Positions 16,554 through 24,029 of a DNA stretch of 64,000 nucleotides are shown here, piece after piece. The position numbers and the translations under genes are program-made. The first letter of the stretch is position 1. Each line of letters opens with the position of its first letter. This DNA comes from an uncultured Erysipelotrichaceae bacterium (GTDB lineage: Bacteria > Bacillota_I > Bacilli_A > RFN20 > CAG-826): NCBI GenBank assembly GCA_902777015.1, contig CACYSA010000005.1, positions 1 through 64,000 of the forward strand, given 5' to 3'. The notes under the pieces were generated by a model that was not told where the DNA came from, did not search any database, and saw only the letters and a program-made list of their open reading frames with translations.

Positions 16554-17804
16554 ATGTCAGACAAAGAAAACAAGTACTTAGAATTTAAAGAAAAACAGAC
16601 TAGAGCATATTTAAAGACAGTTAGCGCGTTCGCTAATTATTTTGATGGTGAAATTAGATTTGGCGTTGACGATGATGGAAAAATAGTTCCTATTGAAGAT
16701 CAAAGATCATTTGCTCTCAACCTTGAAAATCAAATCAACGATTCTATTAAACCGCGTCCTGATTACTCAATTGTTTGTAACAAAAACGGCACGATTTCTT
16801 TGTTTGTTAAAAAAGGAACAAATGCTCCATATTTTTATGACAGCAAAGCTTATACAAGGAAGGATACATCTTCTGTAGAAGTTGACACTATTGAGTTAAA
16901 AAGGCTTGTTATGGAAGGAGCTAATAAGACTTTCGACGAAATTGATTATTATGGACCAAGCTTATCTTTTAAGGATTTAGAAGAAGCACTAAAAGAATCA
17001 ATTAAGATTTCTAGTTTTAACAATGATGTTCTTAAAACATTAGAACTTATTAATACTAGGGGTTATAACAATGCAGCCAGTTTATTATCTGATAGTAATA
17101 ATTTTCCTGGTGTGGAAATTAGAGTTTTTAAAGACGATAACACAATCAAAGAAGAAGTTAACCTTGTCGGAAAATCTTTAATTAGACAGTTTAACGAATC
17201 CATTGAAGTGTTTAAAAGGAACTATGTAGTAGAAGAAATTAATGGAGACAAGAGAACCGTTAAAGAATTAATTCCATTAATAGCTTTTAGAGAAATAATC
17301 GCTAACGCAATTGTTCATAGAACATACGATATTCCTGCTAACACTAAAGTTGCTATGTATGTAGACCATATTGAAGTATCTTCTCCAGGAGGTCTTATGT
17401 TTGGTCTTTCAAAAGAACAATATTTGAGAGGAGCATTCTCTCAATTAAGAAATCCAATTGTTGCTAGTGTCTTTAAAAGAATTGGAATCATTGAAGCCTT
17501 TGCGACTGGTATTAAAAGAACACTTTCCTGCTATTCAAATCGATCTTCTAAACCTGTTTTCGATGTAGATGAATACGCTATTTCTGTCAGTCTTCCAAAC
17601 GCCGATATTATTTCTCCAAAAACAATGACCGAAAACGAGTTGTTGACCAATATGAGTGCCAATATCAAATACACAAGGGCTGAACTAGAAGCGCTCACTG
17701 GTTATAACAAAGATAAAATAATTAGAGTTTTAAACAAACTAATCGAGCAAGGCGCTATTAAAAAGGAAGGCAATGGTAAAGGAACGTTATATTTCGTTGC
17801 ATAA
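16554..17804 (+). CDS. AlbA_2/schlafen-type ATP-binding transcriptional regulator
   Basis: The start is ATG 16554 after GAGG; frame upstream of it is open but lies in the repeat. 416 residues. Residues ~5-115 look like the AlbA_2 (divergent AAA_4) domain (ESKYLEFKEK-type opening, here NKYLEFKEKQTRAYLKTVSAFAN). ~235-320 holds a GHKL-like segment (EIIANAIVHRTYD, IEVSSPGGLMFG). ~370-416 is a winged helix (YTRAELEALTGYNKDKIIRVLNKL). Proteins of this layout are often annotated as ATP-dependent helicase RecG-like or transcriptional regulators, and some sit in mobile or defence loci. The stop codon lies inside the downstream copy of the flanking repeat, suggesting the gene and a repeat moved or duplicated together. 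Confidence 0.8.
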   Translation: MSDKENKYLEFKEKQTRAYLKTVSAFANYFDGEIRFGVDDDGKIVPIEDQRSFALNLENQINDSIKPRPDYSIVCNKNGTISLFVKKGTNAPYFYDSKAYTRKDTSSVEVDTIELKRLVMEGANKTFDEIDYYGPSLSFKDLEEALKESIKISSFNNDVLKTLELINTRGYNNAASLLSDSNNFPGVEIRVFKDDNTIKEEVNLVGKSLIRQFNESIEVFKRNYVVEEINGDKRTVKELIPLIAFREIIANAIVHRTYDIPANTKVAMYVDHIEVSSPGGLMFGLSKEQYLRGAFSQLRNPIVASVFKRIGIIEAFATGIKRTLSCYSNRSSKPVFDVDEYAISVSLPNADIISPKTMTENELLTNMSANIKYTRAELEALTGYNKDKIIRVLNKLIEQGAIKKEGNGKGTLYFVA

Positions 17805-17848
17805 TTACAACGCAAGTGCAACGAAAACAAATGCGTTGCACTTTTTTT
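17794..17848. repeat. downstream copy of the AlbA_2-flanking repeat, also a terminator
   Basis: Contains the last codons of the AlbA_2 gene. The stem GTGCAACG/CGTTGCAC is followed by a run of T, so this copy can act as a rho-independent terminator, unlike the upstream copy, which carries a promoter. From here to 17929 no gene is seen. Confidence 0.75.
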
Positions 17849-17929
17849 CAAATCACTGAACGAAATTCTTTCATTTCACCGAATGGTTTTCTTTCAAAAC
17901 GCCGAAAATAATCAAATCAAAGTAAAAAC

Positions 17930-17957
17930 AAAACTAGTTTTTATGGACTAGTTTTTT
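17930..17957 (+). terminator. hairpin with T-run just before the aminotransferase gene
   Basis: Arms AAAACTAGT (17930-17938) and ACTAGTTTT (17947-17955), 8-nt loop, six T. It lies only 22 bp before the ATG at 17979, so it may be an attenuator in that gene's leader. Confidence 0.6.
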
Positions 17958-17978
17958 GTGGGGTGGTATTTTTTACTT

Positions 17979-19118
17979 ATGAAAAAACTATCTAGTCTCA
18001 TCTCTAACATGAAACCCTCTGGCATCAGAGAGTTCTTTAACTATGCTTCTGAAAGACCAGAAGTAACTTCTTTAGGGGTTGGTGAACCTGATTTCACAAC
18101 ACCTAAAGCAATTATAGATGCTGCGAAAGATAGTTTAGATAAAGGCAAAACATTCTATACTTCTAACCAAGGTTTACCAGAATTAAGAAATAAGATATCT
18201 AAATATTTATTAGATAGATTTAATGTTGATTATAAACCTGATGAAATGATACTTACCGCGGGTTCTTCTCAAGGCATACTTGCAGCGTTAATGGCTATCA
18301 TTAATCCAGGAGATGAAATAATCGTTACTGAACCAACATATATCTGCTATATCCCTGATATTGAGATGTGTGGTGGTAAAGCAGTAGTGATACCACTTAA
18401 AGAAGAGAATAACTTTAAATTAACAAAAGAAGAATTAGATTCTCATATTACTTCTAAAACCAAAGCGGTCTTCTTATCTTTTCCTAATAACCCAACTGGG
18501 GCAATCATGACCAAAGAAGATTTAGAAGATATAGCGCCTCTCATCTTAAAGAATGATTTATACGTTATTAGTGATGAAATATATGCTGAACTCACATATG
18601 GTAAGAAGCATTGTTCTATCGCTTCTTTTAAAGGCTTTAAAGAAAGAACAATATTAATAAACGGTTTCTCTAAAGCTTTTGCGATGACTGGTTGGAGACT
18701 AGGCTATGTTTGTGCTCCTAAAGATGTCTTAGATCAAATATTAAAGATTCAACAATACATTATGTTAAGTGCTCCTACCATGGCGCAGTATGGGGCAATC
18801 GCTGCGTTAGATTATTGTGTTTCTGATATGGAAAACATGGTTAAAGAATATAACCATAGAAGAGAATATCTATTAAGATCATTTAAAGAATTAGGCATTC
18901 AATGTTTTACCGCTGAAGGAGCGTTCTATTTATTCCCTTCTATTAAGAAATTTAATTTATCTTCTAGAGAATTTTGTTTAAAACTATTACAAGAATATGA
19001 TGTCCTTGTTGTGCCTGGTACCGCCTTTGGTGACAGTGGTGAAGGCTATATTAGAATTAGCTATGCTGCAGGTATGGATAAATTAGAAAGATTAATCGAA
19101 GTATTAAGATTACTCTAG
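17979..19118 (+). CDS. PLP-dependent class I/II aminotransferase (PatA/AspC-like)
   Basis: The start is taken as ATG 17979; the frame is open to GTG 17958. 379 residues of the fold-type I aminotransferase family: VTSLGVGEPDFTTP at the N-terminus, SFPNNPTGAIM with the substrate-binding Asn, VISDEIYAELTYG with the PLP-ring Asp/Tyr, and INGFSKAFAMTGWRLGY with the Schiff-base Lys. The C-terminus has the conserved IRISYA arginine. Such enzymes exchange amino groups between amino acids and 2-oxo acids (aspartate, aromatic or N-acetyl-LL-diaminopimelate); the exact substrate cannot be read from sequence. The tag stop overlaps the first GTTTAC repeat of the following regulatory region. Confidence 0.85.
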   Translation: MKKLSSLISNMKPSGIREFFNYASERPEVTSLGVGEPDFTTPKAIIDAAKDSLDKGKTFYTSNQGLPELRNKISKYLLDRFNVDYKPDEMILTAGSSQGILAALMAIINPGDEIIVTEPTYICYIPDIEMCGGKAVVIPLKEENNFKLTKEELDSHITSKTKAVFLSFPNNPTGAIMTKEDLEDIAPLILKNDLYVISDEIYAELTYGKKHCSIASFKGFKERTILINGFSKAFAMTGWRLGYVCAPKDVLDQILKIQQYIMLSAPTMAQYGAIAALDYCVSDMENMVKEYNHRREYLLRSFKELGIQCFTAEGAFYLFPSIKKFNLSSREFCLKLLQEYDVLVVPGTAFGDSGEGYIRISYAAGMDKLERLIEVLRLL

Positions 19119-19172
19119 TTTACGGTACGGTTTACGATAACTTCTTTACTTGGTTTACGATACGGTTTACAA
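19118..19172 (+). repeat. two direct repeats of a GTTTAC-N6-GTTTAC unit upstream of the Fic gene
   Basis: GTTTAC occurs at 19118-19123, 19130-19135, 19153-19158 and 19165-19170, as two pairs each with a 12-bp period, 35 bp apart. The second unit ends in TACAAT (19167-19172), a possible -10 box 7 bp before the ATG at 19180. The array looks like an operator for a protein binding direct repeats. Confidence 0.65.
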
Positions 19173-19179
19173 TGAAGGC

Positions 19180-20439
19180 ATGAATAATAAATTTGAAGAT
19201 GCTTTTAAAGTACAACTAGGACCTAAATATTTAACTGAGAAAGAATTAGAATACGATAATTCCGCGGGTGTATTTTTATCACCATATGAATATAGTCAAT
19301 ATTTGCTATATAAAGAACAATTAATTGAAAATAAAGATAAAAGGATTGTTAAACTTCCTTTAAAAACTTTTAATCATAAATGTATTTATTTTTCTATTGG
19401 TGATGAACTTCATTCTATTGTGAATAGTTACCTATCTTTAACTCAAGATGACTATTCATCTAATAAATTATTTATCGGTGATAGATTATCCACTAATATT
19501 TATAAATCTAGAATCTATTCAGAAATAGAGGGATCATTAAACGTTGAAAACGTTCCCACTACAAGAAGGAGATTAAAAGAGCTTTTAGAAGAAGATAAAA
19601 CTCCAGAATGCCTTAATGACATCATTATTAAAAACATGGATAAGGCGATTAAATATGTTGAAACCGCTCCTAGTTTTAATAAAGAAAACTTATATCATCT
19701 ATATAACTTATTAAGTGAAGGATGTTTAAAAGATGATGATAAATTAAAAGTGGGAGAATATTACCGCTACGATACTGTTGAAGTAGGGGGCTATAAAGGC
19801 TGTCCACATTCGATGATTGAAGAATGTATGGATAGTTTATTTAGTTTTGCTAACGAACAACTAAAAGAGAAAAAAGCCAGTAGCATGATGTATTTACCAC
19901 ATGTCTGTCATTACTATATTCTTTATATCCATCCATATTTCGATTATAACGGTAGAATCGCGAGAATGGTTTCTTATTGGATATATCTACTAGGGGATAA
20001 GAAATACCATCCTCCAATTATTTCAGAAGCTATCAATCAAACAAAAAATAATTATTATCACGCGATTGAATTAAGTAGAGATGCACATAACGATATCTCA
20101 TATTTCTTGCTTTATTTATTTTCTATGTCTTGTGACTGTATTCTTTGTTACCAAAACTTAGAATTCATTGAACAACTATTAAAAAATAAGGGTGAGCTAT
20201 TAACGGAAACAGATAGTAATTATCTTAAGAAAATAATGGTTACTTATAACGGCAAATTCACTTATTTAGATTTTTTAAATAACTGCAAAATCGAAATGAC
20301 TAAACAAGGTGCATTAAAGCTATTAAATAAATATGTCAGTTATGGAATATTACAAGAAGTTGAAACACCATCAAAAAGTAAACTATTCGATTTGGATAAA
20401 AAAATGATTAAATATAGATTGAAGAATATAAAATTATAA
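19180..20439 (+). CDS. Fic-domain protein with a variant active-site motif
   Basis: The start is ATG 19180. 419 residues. The Fic core motif is near residue 250: HPYFDYNGRIAR, matching HPFxxGNGRxxR but with Tyr in place of the first Gly. An inhibitory-helix-like YSEIEGS lies near residues 110-116, upstream of the core, as in class II Fic proteins with an N-terminal inhibitory helix (S/TxxxEG). The C-terminus looks like a winged helix (LKLLNKYVSYGILQEVE). Fic enzymes usually AMPylate proteins using ATP. Target unknown. The Gly-to-Tyr change might alter nucleotide handling. No Shine-Dalgarno sequence. Confidence 0.8.
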   Translation: MNNKFEDAFKVQLGPKYLTEKELEYDNSAGVFLSPYEYSQYLLYKEQLIENKDKRIVKLPLKTFNHKCIYFSIGDELHSIVNSYLSLTQDDYSSNKLFIGDRLSTNIYKSRIYSEIEGSLNVENVPTTRRRLKELLEEDKTPECLNDIIIKNMDKAIKYVETAPSFNKENLYHLYNLLSEGCLKDDDKLKVGEYYRYDTVEVGGYKGCPHSMIEECMDSLFSFANEQLKEKKASSMMYLPHVCHYYILYIHPYFDYNGRIARMVSYWIYLLGDKKYHPPIISEAINQTKNNYYHAIELSRDAHNDISYFLLYLFSMSCDCILCYQNLEFIEQLLKNKGELLTETDSNYLKKIMVTYNGKFTYLDFLNNCKIEMTKQGALKLLNKYVSYGILQEVETPSKSKLFDLDKKMIKYRLKNIKL

Positions 20440-20444
20440 ACAAT

Positions 20445-21656
20445 ATGGACAAACAATTATTAAAACAATATGACCACTATAAGTCTTTAAACCTCAACAT
20501 CTCTATGGCTAGAGGCAAGCCTTGCAAAGAACAAGTTGATTTATCTTTACCAATGTTAGATTTATTAAATTCATCTTCTAATTTAATTATTAATAATGCT
20601 GATTATCGAAATTATGGAATATTAGACGGCATCCCTGAATGTAAGAAGATGTTTTCTAATATCATGGGTATTAAAGAAGAAAACATTATTGTTTACGGTA
20701 ATTCTTCTTTATATATCATGGCCTCACTTGTGGAAAAAAGTGTCCTTCATGGTGTTAATAACGGCCTTCCATTTTCTAAACAAAAACATATCAAATGGCT
20801 ATGTCCAGTTCCTGGATATGATAGGCACTTTACAATATGTGAATCACTAGGCATTGAAATGATTAACATCCCAATGGATGAACATGGTCCAGATATGGAC
20901 AAAGTGGAACAATATATTAAAGATCCAACAGTTAAAGGTATTTGGTGTGTACCTAAATATTCAAATCCAACTGGTATTAATTATAGTGATGAAGTGATAA
21001 GAAGATTTGCGAAATTAAAACCCGCCTCTAATGATTTTAGAATCTACTGGGATTTAGCGTATCTCGCTCAACAATCTTTTGATCAACAATATGAACCTAT
21101 ATTAAATATCTATGATGAATGTAAAAAGTATAACAATGAAGATATTGTTTATATGTTTACATCAACTTCTAAGATGACATTCCCTGGTTCAGGTGTCTCC
21201 GCTTTAGGGTGCAGTGAAAATAACATCAAAGATATTAAGAACACATTAAAATATCAAACCATCGGTTATGATAAATTAAATCAATATAGACACGCATTGT
21301 TCTTTAAAGATGATAAAGCCATTAAAGAACATATGAATAAACACGCTAAATTATTAAAACCAAAATTTGATATCGTTTTAGATATATTTGAAAAAGAAAT
21401 AAAAGACATTGCTAGATGGAGTAAACCAACAGGTGGATATTTTATATCCCTTTACGTTAAAAACGCCTCAGAAGTCGTAAAAACATGCAAAGAATTAGGA
21501 GTAACACTTACAGATGTTGGTGCTTCTTATCCATATCATAAAGATCCTAATAATGAACACATAAGAATCTGTCCTAGCTATCCATCATTAGAAGAACTTA
21601 AGTTAGCGACAGAAGTTATTTGCCTAGCGGTAAAACTAGTTCACGATAAAGCGTAA
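20445..21656 (+). CDS. aspartate aminotransferase-like enzyme (PF12897-type)
   Basis: 403 residues, slightly shorter than typical members (~420). The N-terminal ISMARGKPCKEQVDLS matches the LNMARGKP-type opening of this family, followed by GNSSLYIM, CPVPGYDRHF, VPKYSNPTGI, and the Schiff-base Lys in TSTSKMTFPGSG. These are PLP enzymes annotated as aspartate/other aminotransferases; the physiological substrate is not certain. It starts 5 bp after the Fic stop, so the two are probably co-transcribed, and it ends at a strong terminator. Confidence 0.85.
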   Translation: MDKQLLKQYDHYKSLNLNISMARGKPCKEQVDLSLPMLDLLNSSSNLIINNADYRNYGILDGIPECKKMFSNIMGIKEENIIVYGNSSLYIMASLVEKSVLHGVNNGLPFSKQKHIKWLCPVPGYDRHFTICESLGIEMINIPMDEHGPDMDKVEQYIKDPTVKGIWCVPKYSNPTGINYSDEVIRRFAKLKPASNDFRIYWDLAYLAQQSFDQQYEPILNIYDECKKYNNEDIVYMFTSTSKMTFPGSGVSALGCSENNIKDIKNTLKYQTIGYDKLNQYRHALFFKDDKAIKEHMNKHAKLLKPKFDIVLDIFEKEIKDIARWSKPTGGYFISLYVKNASEVVKTCKELGVTLTDVGASYPYHKDPNNEHIRICPSYPSLEELKLATEVICLAVKLVHDKA

Positions 21657-21659
21657 AAA

Positions 21660-21691
21660 CAAAACGTTCCTTTTTCTCGGAACGTTTTTGT
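21660..21691. terminator. strong, probably bidirectional terminator
   Basis: AAAACGTTCC (21661-21670), 8-nt loop, GGAACGTTTT (21679-21688), with T-runs in both directions. It ends the Fic/aminotransferase transcript and could also stop leftward transcription through the tandem RNAs. Confidence 0.85.
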
Positions 21692-21781
21692 TTACCGACC
21701 GGGGCAGTTACCATCCCGGATCACCTTTCCACCTATTTCCAGGTGCGTCGTGGTCGTGCACTGATTCTCCACCTTCGGTAA
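21692..21781 (-). ncRNA. structured RNA repeat A (family not recognised)
   Basis: Distinctly more GC-rich than its surroundings. It matches repeat B over most of its ~90 nt. Closing stem TTACCGA (21692-21698)/TCGGTAA (21775-21781); inner hairpin CCGGG (21699-21703)/CCCGG (21715-21719); hairpin 21730-21745 that on the minus strand is CACCTG-GAAA-TAGGTG-type with a GAAA tetraloop. The minus strand is favoured because the loop-closing pair is G-U there but A-C on the plus strand. Not a riboswitch, ribozyme or tRNA that I recognise. Confidence 0.7.
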
Positions 21782-21792
21782 TTATAAGTTTG

Positions 21793-21887
21793 TTTTGTCA
21801 ACCGGGGCAGTTACCATCCCGGATCGCAGTAGCCATCTATTTCTAGATGCGTCGTGGTCGCGCACTGATTCTCCACCTTTGACAAAA
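21793..21887 (-). ncRNA. structured RNA repeat B (family not recognised)
   Basis: Second copy. Closing stem TTTTGTCAA (21793-21801)/TTGACAAAA (21879-21887) differs completely in sequence from that of repeat A yet pairs perfectly. The GAAA hairpin (21834-21849) has compensatory changes relative to A. The CCGGG/CCCGG hairpin and the block before the closing stem are conserved in sequence. It begins 24 nt after the stop of the minus-strand gene at 21912, so it could be that gene's 3' UTR or a processed RNA. Confidence 0.7.
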
Positions 21888-21911
21888 TCATTATATCAAA
21901 CTTTTCTAAGT

Positions 21912-22295
21912 TTAATAGTCTTTTATTTTATAAGCTATGAACACAGTTTTTATGTAATAAATTTTACTTTCCCCCTCTTTTAGTTTTATTGCCAATTGGA
22001 TAAAACCCTTATTGCCTCCTTTTCTTTTAATGTAGTAGTAATAAGTATCTTTTAATTCTTTGCTCTTAGTGAATCTTATGTAATTTTTTATTCCTTCAAT
22101 TATTGTTTCGATGTCTCTCACTTTAAGCTCATGTGTGCTTTTGGCAATATGTTGGAATCTAGTCTCGTTACTCCTTGATTTGTCATTTTCAACAGAAATG
22201 ATGAACCCATGTCTTTTATCTTCGATTGTGGGAGGCAGCTTTTCTAATGCCTCGATGATTTTCAAGTTGTATTTGCTGTAAGATTTCTTTGCCAT
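21912..22295 (-). CDS. small basic protein, possible BECR-fold RNase (PBECR-like)
   Basis: 127 residues, Lys-rich. The order RFQHIAKSTHELKVRDIETII, then DTYYYYIKRKGG, then IYYIKTVFIAYKIK resembles the small phage/toxin RNases of the Barnase-EndoU-ColicinE5/D-RelE (BECR) superfamily, with His in the first helix and a final strand carrying Thr/Tyr. This is a reading by eye; no catalytic set is proven. There is no clear Shine-Dalgarno sequence. It is immediately followed on the same strand by the two tandem structured RNAs and a terminator, which makes a protein-RNA pair plausible. Confidence 0.5.
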   Translation of the reverse strand: MAKKSYSKYNLKIIEALEKLPPTIEDKRHGFIISVENDKSRSNETRFQHIAKSTHELKVRDIETIIEGIKNYIRFTKSKELKDTYYYYIKRKGGNKGFIQLAIKLKEGESKIYYIKTVFIAYKIKDY

Positions 22296-22354
22296 AAAGT
22301 GACTACATTTTAGAACACAAAAAAGTTAGAAAACAACACATATTTTTTGCTCAA

Positions 22355-22440
22355 GATGACCATCCCCATTTATTTATATTTATACTCAATGTAGATGTAG
22401 ATTAGTAGATATACTAAATATAAATATGGGGATGACCATC
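22355..22440. repeat. long inverted repeat between the small minus-strand gene and gdh
   Basis: Left arm from 22355 (GATGACCATCCCCAT then TTATTTATATTTA) pairs with the right arm ending at 22440 (TAAATATAAATATGGGG then ATGACCATC). About 24 of 28 positions pair, with a two-base bulge. A T-run follows at ~22447. The rest of 22296-22558 is AT-rich with no gene seen. Could be a terminator/attenuator or the remains of a MITE-like element. Confidence 0.6.
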
Positions 22441-22525
22441 TAAAAAATTTTTTTGAAGTAGGTGGATAGATATATAAAAAATATATAATTTTGATACGTT
22501 TTTTGTATGATGTTGTTTTTCATAG

Positions 22526-22534
22526 TGCTATTAT
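22526..22534 (+). promoter_or_regulatory. extended -10 promoter of the first glutamate dehydrogenase gene
   Basis: TGC followed by TATTAT (22529-22534), 24 bp before the ATG at 22559; AAGAAGG lies in between as ribosome binding site. Confidence 0.5.
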
Positions 22535-22558
22535 TTTTCCATAAAGAAGGTCTTACTT

Positions 22559-23905
22559 ATGTATAAGAACGAATATTTAAACCGTATTTTAGACGATGTG
22601 AAAGTCAAATACGCTGAACAAAAAGAATTTATCCAAGCAGTAGAAGAATTCTTAGATTCTATGGATTTCATTGTTGATAAGGATCCAAGAATTGAAGAGA
22701 ACGCTATTCTTGAAAGATTAGTGGTCCCAGAAAGAATTGTGCAATTCAGAGTACCTTGGGTTGATGATAATGGCAAGATTAGAGTCAATACTGGTTACCG
22801 TGTCCAATTTAATTCCGCGATTGGTCCATATAAAGGCGGTATGAGATTTGATAAGTCTGTGAATTTATCAATTCTTAAATTCTTAGGTTTTGAACAGACA
22901 TTTAAAAACTCCTTAACTGGTTTACCAATGGGTGGTGGTAAAGGTGGTTCTGATTTTGATCCACGAGGCAAAAGTGACGCTGAAGTGATGAGATTCTGTC
23001 AATCCTTTATGGCAGAAATGTTCCGTCATATTGGCCCTAATACCGATGTTCCTGCGGGTGACTTAGGTTTCGGTGCTAGAGAAATCGGCTATATGTTTGG
23101 TTATTATAAAAAACTTAGAAATGAATGGTCTGGTGTCTTCACTGGTAAAAACATCTCCTATGGTGGTTCCTTATATCGACCAGAAGCTACAGGCTATGGC
23201 TTATTATATTTCGCTGAAGAAATGTTAAAAACTTACTTTAATGATGATATTAAAGGTAAGAAAGTTGTTATCTCCGGTAGTGGTAAAGTCGGTTCAATGG
23301 CCGCTTTAAAAGCTAAAGAATTAGGCGCTATTATCGTTGGTATGTCTGATATCAATGGTTGTGTTAGTGATCCTAATGGCTTAGATGTTGATAAGATTAT
23401 CGAACTTGCTAAAGCTAAAGGTGAATTCGTTAACGATTATGTGAAGTTATATCCAAATGTTAAATATAGCAAAGTCAGTAGAGACTTATGGAAGACACCA
23501 TGTGATATTGCCTTACCATGTGCGACCCAAGGTGAAATCAATTTAGATAACGCTAAAGAATTAAAAGCTAATGGCTGCTATATGGTTGTGGAAGGCGCTA
23601 ATATGCCATGCGATTTAGCGGCTATCCGTTTCTTTAACGAAAATGATGTTATCTTCTCACCTGGTAAAGCAAGTAATGCTGGTGGTGTCGCAGTATCTGG
23701 ATTAGAAATGAGCCAAAACGCTATGCACTTATCTTGGACAGCGGAAGAAGTTGATGAAAAACTTAAAGGCATTATGAAGAACATCTTTAGACAATGCTAT
23801 GAAACCGCTAAGAAATACGGAGAACCAAAGAACTTAGCGTTAGGCGCTAATATCGCTGGTTTCTTAAAAGTCTATGACGCAATGCTCGCGGAAGGCATCG
23901 TCTAA
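22559..23905 (+). CDS. gdhA: NADP-type glutamate dehydrogenase
   Basis: 448 residues, the length of hexameric GdhA. Motifs: GGMRFDKSVNLSILKFLGFEQTFKNSLTGLPMGGGKGGSDFDP-type substrate domain with the catalytic Lys in GGGKGG, PAGDLGFGAREIGYMFG, and the nucleotide fold VVISGSGKVGSMAA. It interconverts 2-oxoglutarate plus ammonia and glutamate in the cytoplasm; assimilation is the usual direction of this class. The second residue of GSGxVG-type loop is Lys rather than Asn, seen also in some NADP enzymes. A paralogue lies directly downstream. Confidence 0.95.
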   Translation: MYKNEYLNRILDDVKVKYAEQKEFIQAVEEFLDSMDFIVDKDPRIEENAILERLVVPERIVQFRVPWVDDNGKIRVNTGYRVQFNSAIGPYKGGMRFDKSVNLSILKFLGFEQTFKNSLTGLPMGGGKGGSDFDPRGKSDAEVMRFCQSFMAEMFRHIGPNTDVPAGDLGFGAREIGYMFGYYKKLRNEWSGVFTGKNISYGGSLYRPEATGYGLLYFAEEMLKTYFNDDIKGKKVVISGSGKVGSMAALKAKELGAIIVGMSDINGCVSDPNGLDVDKIIELAKAKGEFVNDYVKLYPNVKYSKVSRDLWKTPCDIALPCATQGEINLDNAKELKANGCYMVVEGANMPCDLAAIRFFNENDVIFSPGKASNAGGVAVSGLEMSQNAMHLSWTAEEVDEKLKGIMKNIFRQCYETAKKYGEPKNLALGANIAGFLKVYDAMLAEGIV

Positions 23906-23933
23906 TATATCTGATTCTTTCGCATAAAATCTT

Positions 23934-24004
23934 AAACATATCATTTTTGTATAGTATTCATATTAAATAAGTATTATTTATTTGTTGTTGCAAATGATAT
24001 GTTT
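23934..24004 (+). promoter_or_regulatory. leader hairpin between the two gdh genes (terminator/attenuator)
   Basis: Perfect 13-bp inverted repeat AAACATATCATTT (23934-23946)/AAATGATATGTTT (23992-24004) ending in T-rich sequence, with a smaller internal hairpin AAATAA-GTA-TTATTT. GGAGG of the next gene follows at 24016. It can stop read-through from gdhA or act as an attenuator. Confidence 0.6.
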
Positions 24005-24029
24005 TTTTCATTATTGGAGGAATCTAATT

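Noticed and set aside
21692-21887. Known riboswitch or hammerhead ribozyme
   Set aside because: No core of SAM, TPP, glycine, c-di-GMP, FMN or THF aptamers fits, and the CUGANGA/GAAA hammerhead core is incomplete on either strand.
21692-21887. CRISPR array
   Set aside because: Only two long units with a ~10-bp gap, internal stems and no cas genes.
21795-21983. 62-codon plus-strand frame covering RNA repeat B
   Set aside because: It runs across the structured RNA and the end of the opposite gene, with no ribosome binding site; repeat A has no matching frame.
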